From Dipetalonema caudispina (Eukaryota; Nematoda; Chromadorea; Rhabditida; Onchocercidae), in contig JABVXV010000003.1 of NCBI GenBank assembly GCA_013365325.1, positions 558,001 to 622,000 of the forward strand: a stretch of 64,000 nucleotides of DNA, read 5' to 3'. Made by a program: the position numbers and the translations under genes. Of this stretch, positions 26,847-40,300 are shown piece by piece; positions within the stretch are counted from its first letter, which is position 1; each line of letters opens with the position of its first letter. Under the pieces are notes generated by a model. That model was not told where the DNA came from. It saw nothing but the letters and a program-made list of their open reading frames with translations, and ran no database searches.

Positions 26847-27699
26847 TTTTGCTTTTTAATTTTTCACTTACAGATTTAATGATCACATTCAAAATTCCCA
26901 ATTTTATATATGTCTAACTTAATTAGTTCTTTATAAAGTCTGCTGTATTAGTGCTGAAGATCTATGTTTTCAAAGGATCACTGGTTGAACAATATTGCGA
27001 TAAGCTTCATTTGGAAAAGACTATGCTTCACTTCTATCGAGAAGTGCTCCGTGCTGTTCGTTCAGGTTTTAACTGCATTCCATGTAAGCTTATGAGATAT
27101 CATTGAACAGTTAGTTGTAGATACATGGACCGTTGTAGAAGAAACATAGCTTTACCTGCCTTGCGGTAATATCTGATGAAATTATATTTCTTTATCACAA
27201 TCATTTATTCTTTCGAGAAATGAGTGTTGTATGTACTGATAAAGATTGACAAAACTTTAAGCTGAGCATTTTTAAATTTAACACATCTAATTAGAAAACT
27301 AATTCTCTCCCATAAACACTAATAACTTCTCATTCTACAAAAATATTTATCATTCTGCTTATAGCGGTGATTAATGGAAGTTGTGAACATCGGACATTGT
27401 TACTTCCGATATGCTCACATAAAAAACATTTACCAGTTTTAACTTCTAATTAACAAGGTCAAGAGACTGATTCAGTCCTTTTGAGCCTGATCATCTTCTT
27501 TTATCGTCCCACCTGAGTACAGTACCGATTTGTACATTTTGGTTGCTAAAAATGTTTTGCTCTATTCTATTTCAACAATCCTTCTTTTATTAGAATTCAC
27601 CGAATGTTAACTTTAAATTTACGCGTATCAAATTGAACCTAACATCAACTTCTGTTTCCACTTATTAGAAAGTTTTTGTTTATTCCGCGTTTTGTTATA

Positions 27700-27738
27700 G
27701 ATTAAATCAATAATTAAATCAATAGATTAAATCAATAG
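27700..27738. repeat. Short AT-rich tandem repeat
   Basis: The motif attaaatcaat recurs three times in this 39-base stretch, with one shortened spacer. Simple-sequence expansion upstream of the PDZ gene. Confidence 0.65.
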
Positions 27739-28314
27739 AGGAACATAAGTAAGGATTAATTACCATACTTCATAAGTAAGATATTTCATGCTTTACTGTT
27801 AAAGTTTCATGATTTGCTATCGTATTTTAGTCAACATGAAAAAGGCGAATTCTACAGTTTGAGAGTGAAAATCAAATTGACCTATTAATTAGCACATAAC
27901 TCATGCTAAATTATTCTAAAGTCTTGTCTTGGAAACATGAATTTAGAATAATTCTTTTCAGAAAATCTTATTTCAGTGTTATAATTTGTGAATAGAGAGC
28001 AATTACATATTCAAATGTCACATATCACCTTATACGAATGGAGTAAGCAATGAATTGAAATTGTTCGAAACAATCTGTATAAACTTCAATGCACAGATTT
28101 TAAACATCTGAATTTGACTTAAAGATGGCGTGTAACGTCCTCGGAATAATTGTTCCTTTTTTTCATTGTTCACTCACGTATCTTTCAGCGTATACGTATA
28201 AGCTGAGTGGGATAGGCACTGATACAAAGTTAATTCTTGAATTCTAATTCGAACGTTTCATTCTGTTTAGTACTTACATCATTATTTGCAAAAGTTCTTA
28301 AAAAGCAAGAGGTG

Positions 28315-31300
28315 ATGAACAGTCGAATAAGAACAATTGTGCTATATCGCGGGAATGCCGATACATCGAAACCTTCATGTTCAAGTTGTTCGCAACAGCA
28401 ACAACCGTCCAGACACCCGCTGGGTTTCAGTATCGTAGGCGGTATCGATTCACCGCGTGGTCCTATGGGAATCTTCGTCAAAACTGTCTTCGCCGATGGA
28501 TTGGCTGCAAAAAGTGGCCTTGTTTGTAAAGGTAACGAAAATTGGTTTTTGTCACAGTGAATAAATGTAGGATCGGATAAAAATGGAACGATTAAACTTT
28601 TTTGAATCACTAAATACTTCCGAAATTTTGAAAAACTATTTGTCATTTTCTCCCAAAAAAAAGACAAAAAAACATTCAGTATTCCTTCACTTTAGCAAAC
28701 TTCCATTACACCTGAAGATGATATATCCGATAGCATTAGCCACTCTTTCATAATCTATTCTCACTTTAAATAAACATTAACCTTAGGGTATTCCTTCTCA
28801 ACAGGTAATATTTGATGATTTCATTTGTGATCTTGAATCTCTTGGAATTAACTATTTGAAAAATTCATTAAATTTTGAGGGAAAAACAATAATTCTCAGC
28901 AGTAGCCCTTCAAACTTTTTTGATTGGAAGTATCGCTGGATTTTAATCCGAAATAGTTAAATCAAGATGAGAATTTGCAATTAAATATGAATTGGTTGAT
29001 GACTGACAGACTATAAAAAATCTAAAAATGGTTTCTGAATTTACAGCTTCAAACAATCTCATACTATTTCTTTACCTTCTTGAATATATCCTCAAAATAA
29101 AACTAATTAATCCCAAAGAGTCAGTTTTTTGACACATTTAAAAAATTTTCTCACTTTAGGCGATGAAATTTTGAGTGTTAATGGAGTGGAACTAAATGGA
29201 AAGACACATGCGGAAGCGTTGCAAATATTCAAGAGGAGTGCGAAAATTGATGTAACTCTTTGCATTCGTCGAAACATTCCGAATTCGTCGAAACAGAACA
29301 GAATTTTTGAGTACGCCGAAAGAACCCTCACAAATCAAAAACTGACGTACTGCATTTTACAAATTTTGCCAAAATTTGATATATGAAGCAAGGCCAAGGA
29401 TCTTTCGCAATTTTACATTTCAGTAGATCGTTGTGCCCGGAAAGGAAAGTTGCGTGTGCAGTGAATGTTAGAGTACTGAGTAAAGGAATCACTAATAAAA
29501 TGTAGGAATTCTGGGTATTAAGGTCTTCGATTAATCGCACTTTATCAAATTCATATTTTTTCAATTCTATAATCGAAGATTAAAAACTAATCCCGAAATG
29601 AATCGAATGGCGCTTTCTCTAGAACAATCAAAGATCAGCAATAATTATCAATCATTGATTATTCTGTCTTGTTTAATTTCAAATTTTTAAATTTGAGATT
29701 TTATCGTTTGTAATTTCTGTGGGCTTTGTTGAAATTATGCCACAACCAGTCCTCATATTTTCTTATTCCACTTGTGTTAATGCTCAACAAAATTGCTTTT
29801 TCTAACTTCCACAAAGAAATGAGTTTTTGAGACAATTTTGTGAAGAAAAATGAGAATAATCTTCGACCTCTTAAAACGGCTTCTGTCGTTTCACTCAAAA
29901 GTTTATGCTTCATATATTTGTTTCTAATCTCTCACATTAACTCAATCAATGGTTCCACCCGTCTTCTGGAGAGTTGTAACTAATACTTCAGCAGAAAAAC
30001 TCTCGAGTATATATGATTTTTCCTGTCAAATTTTACATACTCGTAATTTTAGTAGCAGTAGCACACCTTCAAAATATAAAAATTGTACTCGTAATTTTTA
30101 ACTCATCTATTGTTTGTTTATTTTTGGTTATTTACTAACATTTCGTTTATCGTTTTTAGCCATCTGTTGTTACATTAAGGATATTTTTACTTTTATGTAA
30201 TAACTAAAGAGAAATAATTGTAAAGATTTTTCAGGATAGGTAATGATAAATGTCAAAGTGTAAAAAAATGTATTGCACATGCATCATCAACAGCAGCAAC
30301 ATCAAGAAGCACTGCATGTCTGAGATGCCGGATTTTGATTCGAAGTCAACAACGGAAAATGCATGGTAGTCCTACTGCTGTAAGTTGATAGTAGTTTGCG
30401 TTTTTTGCAGTGAGATTTACATTTCTGTTATGTACTTTTACATGTTTATGTTAACTTGAATTTATCTGAAGAATCCCAACATTAACTTAAAATGAACATT
30501 TCTGGATGAATATTCCAAATCGACTTCCTCACTCGAGAATATATCACCTGGTTGTCCTTCTCTCAACTTCCATCAGTTATGAAATGTTGTAATTCTCGAA
30601 AGGAAAGGGATTATCAATAAATCCATTTGCTCATTGGAAATTTTATATATAAAGTGTAAAACTGATCATCTTTGCAAAAAAGCTTCCGAAAATTTAGATT
30701 AGCTATTTTGTCCGAGAAGGGAGGAGAGTTTCGGAGAAAGCATTAATTTGCATTTGGTGTCACGAAGTGCAATGCGGTGCTGCACTCGCTACCACATCAT
30801 CATATCCGTTCTCTCTGTAAAACGTCGCTTATCATTTTCTTGAATCTTTGTCTTTCCTTTCGACCATTGTCTTTTCTCTTTCTTCATTTTTTAAAATTGA
30901 TAAAATTAAGCTTAAGATGGTCAGCTACCTTAAGTCTTCAGCATGTTCGAAGCATAAATGGGAGGACAATAATCCATCCCATTATCCGACTTTTATCGTT
31001 ACCAGAGTGAGACAATGACCAGACAATATTATTTATTGATAGATGAAATCGCTAAATGGAGTGGCAATGTAAATGTTGTTTATTATAGCTTCCTCTTTGG
31101 CCAACTATTTCTAAATTTGTAAGTCTGTTAGCCAGAAAGTCAGGAAATTAGGGAAATATGTAACAAATTGTAAACATGTTATGGAAGACTTGATTAAAAT
31201 CAATCCGAAATTTACTTTCTTTCGAGGAATAATAATAGTTGACACAGAATTTTAGAAGGTGTAGATATACCACATGTCCATACTTGTTTCGTGTACATTT

Positions 31301-34300
31301 ACTATCATTACTTTCCCATTAAATTTCTTTCATTTGATTTTTATTTAATTTTTTACTGATATTTTCAGTGAAAAGAGACTTTTTGAGATTTATTAGTTCT
31401 ATTATTAAAAGATTAACTTCGAACTTTAACGTTTCCATTACAAACTACCGTAATGTATGGATGATGATGCTATTGTAACAGTAATCGAAGTGTTTTTGGC
31501 TTGGTGAGGAAAAGTTCAATGCTTGTCCGCTTTTTATTGCCCCTTGGTCAACTAGCAACACAATGACCATCAATTATTCATATGCAAAAAGGGCTTCATT
31601 GCCATCCCTTTGGTCATTTCTCATCCCAACTTTCTCCTCTATTCATTTATAATTCACTTTTCCTCACAACTGCTCGGAAAGAAAAGATAAATCATCTCTG
31701 CAGACATGAGATCACATCAAATCTGACCTGCGTTAGAGGTCATATAGCACATTCGATGCAAGGATTTCTGTTGTCGGCATTTTTCAAGTTTTGTTACAAC
31801 TTTGAAATTTCAGTTTTACAAGTTTGTAAGGAAGATAGTGAATGAAGTGAGGAAGACAAGAATCAAAGTATCATATTTTCTGATTTGTGCTTGACTAATC
31901 AAGCTTAAAATAATTAACTTTTAGAATCTTCCAGGCTTGAATTGAAGCAGTGTGCTTTCAAAATGTTTTGTGAATCATACATTCATTTTTTTTCCTCCTT
32001 CTCCTTCCCTGCTTATTTTTTTTTTATTTTTTTTTTTTTTTTTGTCTCCTTTCGTTACCGGTCTGCTTTTCCTTATTTGTCTGGCAGAAAAATATTTCAC
32101 TGACCTGTAGATACTAAGTATGATTTGAACAGTGGGGTCACGAAAGTGATAATCATTGTTTATGATTTGTCCGTTTTGATTTAGAGTTTATAGCTTAGTA
32201 TTTTATCGGTGAGATTTCACAAATTCTATTGAAAAAGCACATTGCGGTTGAAATGTATTATTTAACTTTTCATTCATTCATTGGTTAACTGACCTTTTGA
32301 TGGTTTTCTCGATAACTACTTCATCGTTTTCATGTAGCGTTGAAGAAGAGATAGTTGATCGAGCGTTCATTGGATTTTCTTGTACTTTTAGCAGTTAACG
32401 ATGGTAGCTTTTTTTTTTTTTCAAATTAAAAGTTATAAGATGAATAGTGGTGTAGAGGGAGAAGTTCAGATGAGATTTTTAATGCGTTGCCATTGCCATG
32501 TTAGGGAGTTGTTTTTCGAACATTGAGGAATTTCAATTTTAGTTTTTGAGGATAGTAAATAGGTAGGTTGTCCGTAAAATTTTCACATTGCTTTGTCCGA
32601 AATGACCTTCAAAAGTTGATGTATTGTTTGGTACGTTGGCTTTAGAAAGTGATGCCTTCTCTATCACGCTATACAAAATTTCCTTTTAATTTCGACGCGG
32701 ATTTTTTTCAGCTTGTTAGCATTTTTGGAATTATTGAGAAAGACGAATGGAATAATTTTGAATTTTTCAAAAAACAAATTACCTTTTCCAATTTATATTG
32801 CGAGTTTAAAGGGATTATATTGGTGGCAGTGCAATTTCTATTTATAAAACATATGAAATATATGCGCACAGTCAAATTTCCCTTCACCATTTACGTAATG
32901 TTCGCGTGGTTTGATACTGTAAGACGTTAATTCATCAATGAGTAAACTTTTCACAACCGATTACAACTGGTTCAATGACGTCGTTTCGGACACATGCACT
33001 ATTGCTATTTTTTGTCAGGATATTATCGAATCATGTCTGACCTTTTTGAGTCTTATTACAATGATGGCCTGAAGAGGCTTTATGAAAATTTTGCATGTGT
33101 ACGACGATTAAGTAAACAGAGAAAATTGCGGGAGTATATGCAAGAATGTGAGACAACAACACATAGATCACGCAGAGATGAAGTCACAGGACCATTTTCA
33201 TCGTTTTCGACCGGAAATGTTATTCGGTATAGCAAATATCTTTCCTAACGCACGGAAGAATTAATATAATTACGCGTGAATTTAGCATTAGCCTAGTTTG
33301 GAACTTAAGTTTGATTAATTTCAATGAAATGTGAGTATAAATCTAGCTTGATTGACTTATTCTTAGATCCGAATTTACAATACAAAATAAACTGTACTTA
33401 ATATCACAAAAGCCTGATTTTAACATCCCGTCTTCCTGTTTACTTGTCCGTCTAGCCCTGAAATTGGTTACATTCCCAATGATTTCCCGTCAATTGATTA
33501 TTCATTAATTGGCCTTATTAAAAGGCACAATCATTCAATTATATGAATATTTGATATACTTATAATCAATTGAAATGTAAGCTTGGATAGCACCTGTTCA
33601 CTTATTTACCTCATTTCTTGACTTATACTATGTTTGACAGGGTAGTTTCTTACTGAGTCCTTCTTTCCATTTTAAGCAGAAAAAAAAAAAAAAGTTTATC
33701 GCTTTTAAATTGATACCGCAGTTCATTTAAATGTAAAATAGGTCATAGTACATCAATTTACGTCATGCTTCTGCGATGAGATTTCTGCTCTGAATTTTAG
33801 ATTTGAAATATTTTGACATTAGATTTTATGCGCTTTTTGCTGCATATGTTTTCTATCATCCTTCCGTAATCAGCTTTTGACACAATTTCCAAATGTCCCT
33901 TAATTTTCCTCTTAAATGTTAATTAACTTAATGCTTGAGCTATCTGGTCAGTATGTTTGTGATAATCCAATGATAATTAAGCATTGACTGTTTGATTATT
34001 GAGTATCTCTCAAATTATCATTAATCATTCATATAATTATGCAAATTACAGAATGCTTTTGTAAGAGCAAAGCGTGCACTCGGCATTAAGCACGAGCTGA
34101 TGCGCAAACAAATCATTCTTCGACGATCAGCGCCATCGGAACGTCTCGGTCTCGGGATTGCCATTGAGAGCGATGATAATGATAATAAGTAAAAATTTAT
34201 TTAATTGTTCCTCAGTGTGATACTTCTTGTTTCCCTTTATGGAAATGTGAATTTGATTATGCTCTTTGTGCATATATATCTATTCTGTACCTGTCTTTTT

Positions 34301-37300
34301 TTTTCGAGTAGTTCAGCTATGGTACTACACAAACTTCAAAAGTGAAACTTTCGAGTTCATTCTCGATGTTTGTTCCTCTGATTTGTCCTTACGTGAGGCA
34401 TTTCAGATAAGAATTCATTAAACTAAAATTTCGTTTGCCAAGAATGCGGAAAGTGAAAGTTAGCGCTTGATTACTTGCTACCGTATTCATTTTATTAATA
34501 CAATTCTTGCAATCATTTCAGTAATCAATGATTCTTTCGTAGTATTAAATTCATGCTGTAATTTATGAAATCATTTTAATCTTTCTTTGAGAAATTTCGT
34601 AAATTTAGCGGAGATTTCTTTACAGGGTGATTTGTGTGCGTGTCGAACAAGTAGATCCATGTTCCATTGCTTCTAGAAGTGGTTTGCAAGTTGGTGATCG
34701 AGTATGGAATGTTGCTGGTACTGATGTTCATCAGTGCACTCGAACTCAATGCTTATCACTTTTACAGCAACCAGCAATGATTGTTACTATGGTTGTAACT
34801 CGACAAAATATGTCAGTTTTTCAAAGATTTAATTTATTTGGAACTCATTGACTTGAATTCCTGATAAGATAACAAATGGATTTCTAAAGATGGCGAAGTT
34901 TTATAAACGGTAAAGATGAGATCATGTGAATCAATGTTTAATTATATCTTTATGGAATTTTATTTCAAACGTATAAATTGTTAAGAGTTATGTGTGAAAT
35001 TCTTGCAAATATTTATGTCAGAATTACTCAATTTAATCGTTTTTTTTTTTTTTTTTTTCAGCACATCATCTCCGCAGAATAAACATAATCGTTGCATGAT
35101 GACCAATGGATCTCAAATTTCCCTTTTACAAAAAGGTTATTTTTTCATAATGCAATGCTCATTGATTTATAAGTTTCATATCTAATTAATTACAGCATAC
35201 TGTCATGGTTTGCACCGTCAAGAAAACCCGGAAAACTGATCACACGTGTAATGTGTTAAGAGATACATCAAGTTAAATAAATTTCTACAGAATGGGAGAA
35301 TATTGGTTTATCCGATAGTTCAAGTCATTTTTCTTCACGCTACCTTTTTCTGTCGTATTTATTGTGGTATTTTGTGGAATTTGGAGTAGTTTTAACCGGT
35401 TATATATCAGGATTGCTGGGAATTACAAAAATTAACCTTGTGTGTATATTTTTCTGTTAATACGTAGATGGATGGAAGATGGAAGACAAAAAGAGACCTG
35501 GTCATTTTAATCAGCGAAGGGTCAACCTATTCAAAGGGAGGCATGTCAGAATCCTGACAGGGTCTATTCTCAGGTTTACTTTAGTTTTATACTCATTTAG
35601 TTGTGATTTTCGACCTATGTAACTGCTCATTACTGCTCCATTTACACTTACTAGCATTTTCTACTACTGAAATTGCAGAAAGATCCGTGATGAGCTCATA
35701 AGAACTTCTTGAAGGTAGTAGCCAAAAATTCTTAAGAATCTTACCAACCAGTGAATAAAATGAACTTTTAATAACTGACATCATAAATTTTTCAAATAGT
35801 ACAAGCAATAAAGAGATAAACAGCCTAGACAATCACCAGGAACTTGAGTACTTAATGTTCAAGTCCCTGATGATCATCCAATCTGGAAAAAGTAGGGGAA
35901 TAGGAAAAATAATCGAAGGCAATTTGGAGATGGACTTGTTCGATTATTTCGCAAGAATTTGAGTAATCCATAAAATCTTTTCTTGTTTCATATTCATTTT
36001 CCGTATTTTAGGACACTGAGATGAATTCCTCTTTTTTCTTCCTCCTTCCTTTCTCTTTAAATTCTTTTAAAAGTGACTGATTTCATTTGTGTCGTTTTAG
36101 AATTAATTTCTATAGTGAATTTTTATAGCACTGAAATTTTTTCTTGACGGTAACATTACGTTTTACTTTCTATCCGGATATTGACTACTACTAATTGTTC
36201 TCCGTTTCATTACGTTCGTTTTGTTCCGTTCTGCTTTTTTATTCCTTTCCTTTCGTACGTCCTTGACGTTGTGGAAGAAAAAAAAAAAAATGCTTTTCTT
36301 CCATTTCTTCATATTTTTCAAGCATTCACCTTTTCGCTGCCTTACTTTCCCCTTCTTTCAATCAAATGTACATTTTTGTGTTTCATGTCACATACCGAAT
36401 TGTTCGTTTTTCTAATTAATGATTTTCTACTTCTGCGTCTGTTTACACTTCCTATGTGCTTTTGAATAGCTCAAATAATTATTTCGATAGTTCAAAAAAT
36501 TTCCTGAAGTTTTGAAAGGTCAGTGATGGTTTCATTTCGTTTGAATAGTTTTTTTTAAGGGCGGCAGATTCCATGGAGGAAACTGTTGAATTTTAAATAT
36601 ATATGTAAATTTTCATTTGCTTAATCAACAGACAAATATAAATGATTGATCAGATATGGAAGTGGTTGAGATTGGAAAGTGGCGAGTTTCGAGTAGTTGT
36701 GATACAACCTGATCACATAAATGGATAAAATGAGCCTTATCAATAATAGGCTAAGTTGAGATGAAGAAATGTGTTGTAATTAGATAAGATAATGATACCA
36801 TTATTGCTGTAAAAGAATTTACGATCAAAATTACATTATCATTTGAATACCATCTGAAGAATTATTGACCTTTTCCAACATGCATCTTCTCAGCTATTAC
36901 ATCATATTGTTTCCTTCATTACATGCACTGATAAACAGTTGCTTATCATTCATACAACTCTTCTCTTATCCATTCTACAGGAATCTTTGCTTTCCATCAA
37001 TTTCAACTGTATATTATCTCAATTCTTCCTTTCTTCAAATATGATTCATTTTATAACAGCACATATCCGATGAGCTAAGGTTGGAACTTCTAAATATACC
37101 GCTTAAATTATTTTAGGAAATGAACAGAGATTGTTATCCGATATCGAATATGGTATCAATTCCATTAGTGAATATGTTTTTTTTTATATTCGGAAAATTT
37201 TTTCAGTCAGTTTTCGGTAATCTGCTAAGCTATTTAGCCAATAAGGAATTATTGTCAAATGTCCCGAGTTTTGGTGAAATATTTATGTTGATTATAAGAC

Positions 37301-40300
37301 GTTTTGAGATGAATCTGAATATTTATTTATTAGATGATGACTAATTAGATGACAAATTCTTATAAAATGATTGTTCTTGATGGTGATGTAAAAGTGATAA
37401 ACAAACCCTTAAGATAAAATTATTGGTCACCTCGTCGTAGAATGAAAGTGGGATTTTCTGTGTTGTGCCAGAGGATGTGAGAATAGATCCAGAAGCCCTG
37501 GGCAAACTGAAAATGTTGACTGACAGAACCCTGAAACTAGAGGAGCCAAGGATCCTAATATTGACTTCTTCAATGTTTAGCTTCTTTCATTCATAGTCTG
37601 TTGCAGAACTGATTGCCTCTTCTTATCCATGATGAATAATGAATTGTCGAAGATTTGTGCGAAACGTTTAGAGGTAATAACTAGTTGTTTTGTGAGATGT
37701 TTGGTTGTTCATTGAGATATAATACAGTTTCAGTTCTCATTTTTCCTTCAACTAATTCCGTTTGTTTACTATCATTGAAAATTTCTGGAAATTCAAATTA
37801 ACTTTATTCAATTATTCCCATTATTTAGTCTCATCTATAGTAGAGGTCTGAATTATAGCAATAATCTGAATTTGAATAGTGCATGGACCAGAATAGGAAT
37901 AACTCATTTAAACGGCATTTAAAAAACAAAATGGTTATAGCGCAACAGAGTTATTACGCTATAACCATTTTCTTTTTGAAATGCCGTTTAGAATTTGTTT
38001 TGACCCCATACAGGCTCTTCTTTCTATCTCTTCCCCTTTCATATTTTACCTTCACAAGAATTGTCATATTCTGAGCATTAAAATGCAAATTTCATGCTGC
38101 ATCAGATTTTTGCATTTGAAATTTTGATTTTTACGATGTTGCCAACGATGAAGTCAACATCTTCTGCATTTATAATATTTCTGGCCAAATTTATATGATT
38201 TGCTGATTTTAAAATCGTTTTTGTCTCATATCCATTTCTTCCAATTATTAGGCCACTTTATTCCATAGTAATTTCAATCATATCCTAATCTCCCTACTAT
38301 TGAAATTTTTTTCTTAAAATTTGGAGAGTATTTGTTCGGAGAAATCTTATTAATGCTCTCCTGAAGTATCACGCTTCACCGATTTGTAATTTATTGCAGT
38401 AGTTGTGATTGAAAAGAAATTTTATAATTAGTTTGTGCTTATGATCTTTGCATAGGTTGTGAATTAGATGGAAGAGAAAGAAGTTTGATAGTTTGTTCTA
38501 AATGTTATGTGAAGAGCAAATCGAATGCATAAGCATTTCTTTAGAGCACACTAATATTTAGTTTTTTTTTTGACTTTCTGATTCTATTAAGCTTTTCCTC
38601 TTTGTATGGAAAAATTTCGAAAATTTTGTCGTTCAAAAATGGTGATGTGACTCATTTCAAACATTTCAAATTAAACCATGCATCTATTTGATTACAATCT
38701 TCGATTTTCTTTCTTCCTTCTTCCTTTTCCTTTGCCTCGAAGGTACAACGAATGAGGAATGTTGATAAAGGCCGTGTGTAGTGTCTCGCTTGACATTATC
38801 ATTATACAATGGTTATTATCGTCATTGTCGTTATCGTCATCTTTTCTCACTGTTCCTTGTGAATATCATCGAAATGAAAAAAATATGAATGCATTTTCAT
38901 GGGATCGAAGTACTTTTTTCTTCTGAACTTTTCTAACGATTTTAAACTCTTTCCCTCTTTCCTTGTACAAGATTTTTCAAGTGAATTTATCAAAAATAGT
39001 TTCTGAAGAGAAGGATCTCAGTAGGAAATTCAAAAAATGGATCAATTGCAATTGCTTACTAAATGAGAAGAAAGAGAAAAGTTAGCACTTATCTTAAAAT
39101 TTAGTTAAAAATTCATTTTCCTCAATGAAAACTTTCAAACTTTGATATAAGGACATAATAGCAGTTGAATTTTCTGAAGCTTTTAATATTTTTCATGTAA
39201 CCACCTGAAGCACAGATCTCTTATAATCTTTTGGCTTAAATAAAGGCATGCATTGAATTAGGTATCCTTTTGTACTAATAATTTACAGCCTATATGTGAA
39301 ATCCTTTTTTATACCTTCATCATAAGTGTTGAACAACTTTCTGAAACCATATTAAAGCTAAAATATTAATCTTCGCTAGAACAGTCCTTAAATTATTTTA
39401 AACTTTGCTGTTGTTTGCCATGTTGAAGATTTTTCATTGTAACAAATAAAGGCGAAATTCTGACCTAATTGCTTCCATCATTAGACATAAGTCATTAATT
39501 TAGCCCATATAATAAAACCTGATGTTATCATAACACTGTAATGTACTGATTTGTGAAAATTGAAATTTCTTAAATGCTAATTTACAGAAGCTTTCCAAAA
39601 AGTCAGAATTTGAATTTACTCCAGTATTCGTAAAAGTTGTCCAAGTCATCTCATTTTTTTCCAGAAAACTCGTCTTAACTGTTGTGTGTGAAATGATGTA
39701 TTCATAGATTTTCTTCTATAAAGGGAAGCATTTCCTTCCAGTTCGGTGAATTAATTAGTGAACTATTAATTAAAGGTTGCTCTTTTCTTTCCAATAAATA
39801 TTAATGTCTTAGCTGAGACCAAAAGACTGGTCAAGTTTGAAATGTTAACATGACGTATTCTGTTTTTGTGAAACTTCGCGGAATTATTTTTTGCCGAGCA
39901 TTTAGATTGCTGATAAGAGGAGCTAGGAGGTATGATAAAAATATTTGATGCCTAATCACCAAAAGTTGAAGGTAGAAGAAGGGAGACTTCGTTTACGAGA
40001 GATGATTCGAAACTTAACATTTATTTTTTTGAATTCTTCGGGATTCAAACGGTTTGGGATCTCTGGATTATAGATCTACCTTAAGACTACTGTATAATTT
40101 GCAACAATACTAGAACTACTTGGTTTAGCTGTCAACTGATGCGATCAAGAGGACTTTCGATGATAGGTGTCTTTAGTTATTCGAAGATGTTTAAGAAAAC
40201 TGCTTTCTTTGACTTTTCGAAAAAAGATTTTGTGAGAAAGTTATCCATCCATATTTGAGTTAGTTTATTTCACTGAAATTCTTGTGTGATAGGAAGATGG

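Larger units (their letters stand above)
20005..28314. other. Long AT-rich region upstream of eL31 and the PDZ gene
   Basis: About 8.3 kb between two divergently transcribed genes. It holds the eL31 promoter at the left. At the right, a tatctttcag acceptor ending near 28188 is followed by 126 bases without any ATG before the PDZ-gene start at 28315, as expected for a 5' UTR. A short GA microsatellite lies at 20653-20666 and a TG run near 23934-23944. I see no conserved protein. One 103-codon open frame (minus strand 22235-22546) is unassigned and lacks gene support. Undetected 5' non-coding exons of the PDZ gene are possible. Confidence 0.5.

Noticed and set aside
32649..32930. 93-codon plus-strand open frame in the PDZ-gene intron
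   Set aside because: Phe/Ile/Lys-rich composition typical of AT-rich intron, no family motif and no supported splice sites.
34849..34851. Stop codon that would end the PDZ gene after PDZ2
   Set aside because: A gtcag donor at 34812 and the exon at 35062 bypass it with matching phase, and phases continue to 42787; kept only as an alternative 3' end.
36181..36465. 94-codon frame in the large intron
   Set aside because: Produced by a pyrimidine-rich tract; low-complexity Phe/Leu/Ser translation.
37116..37344. Candidate exon after a tattttag acceptor in the large PDZ intron
   Set aside because: Its only nearby donor is in phase 0, which does not match the phase 1 needed by the flanking exons.
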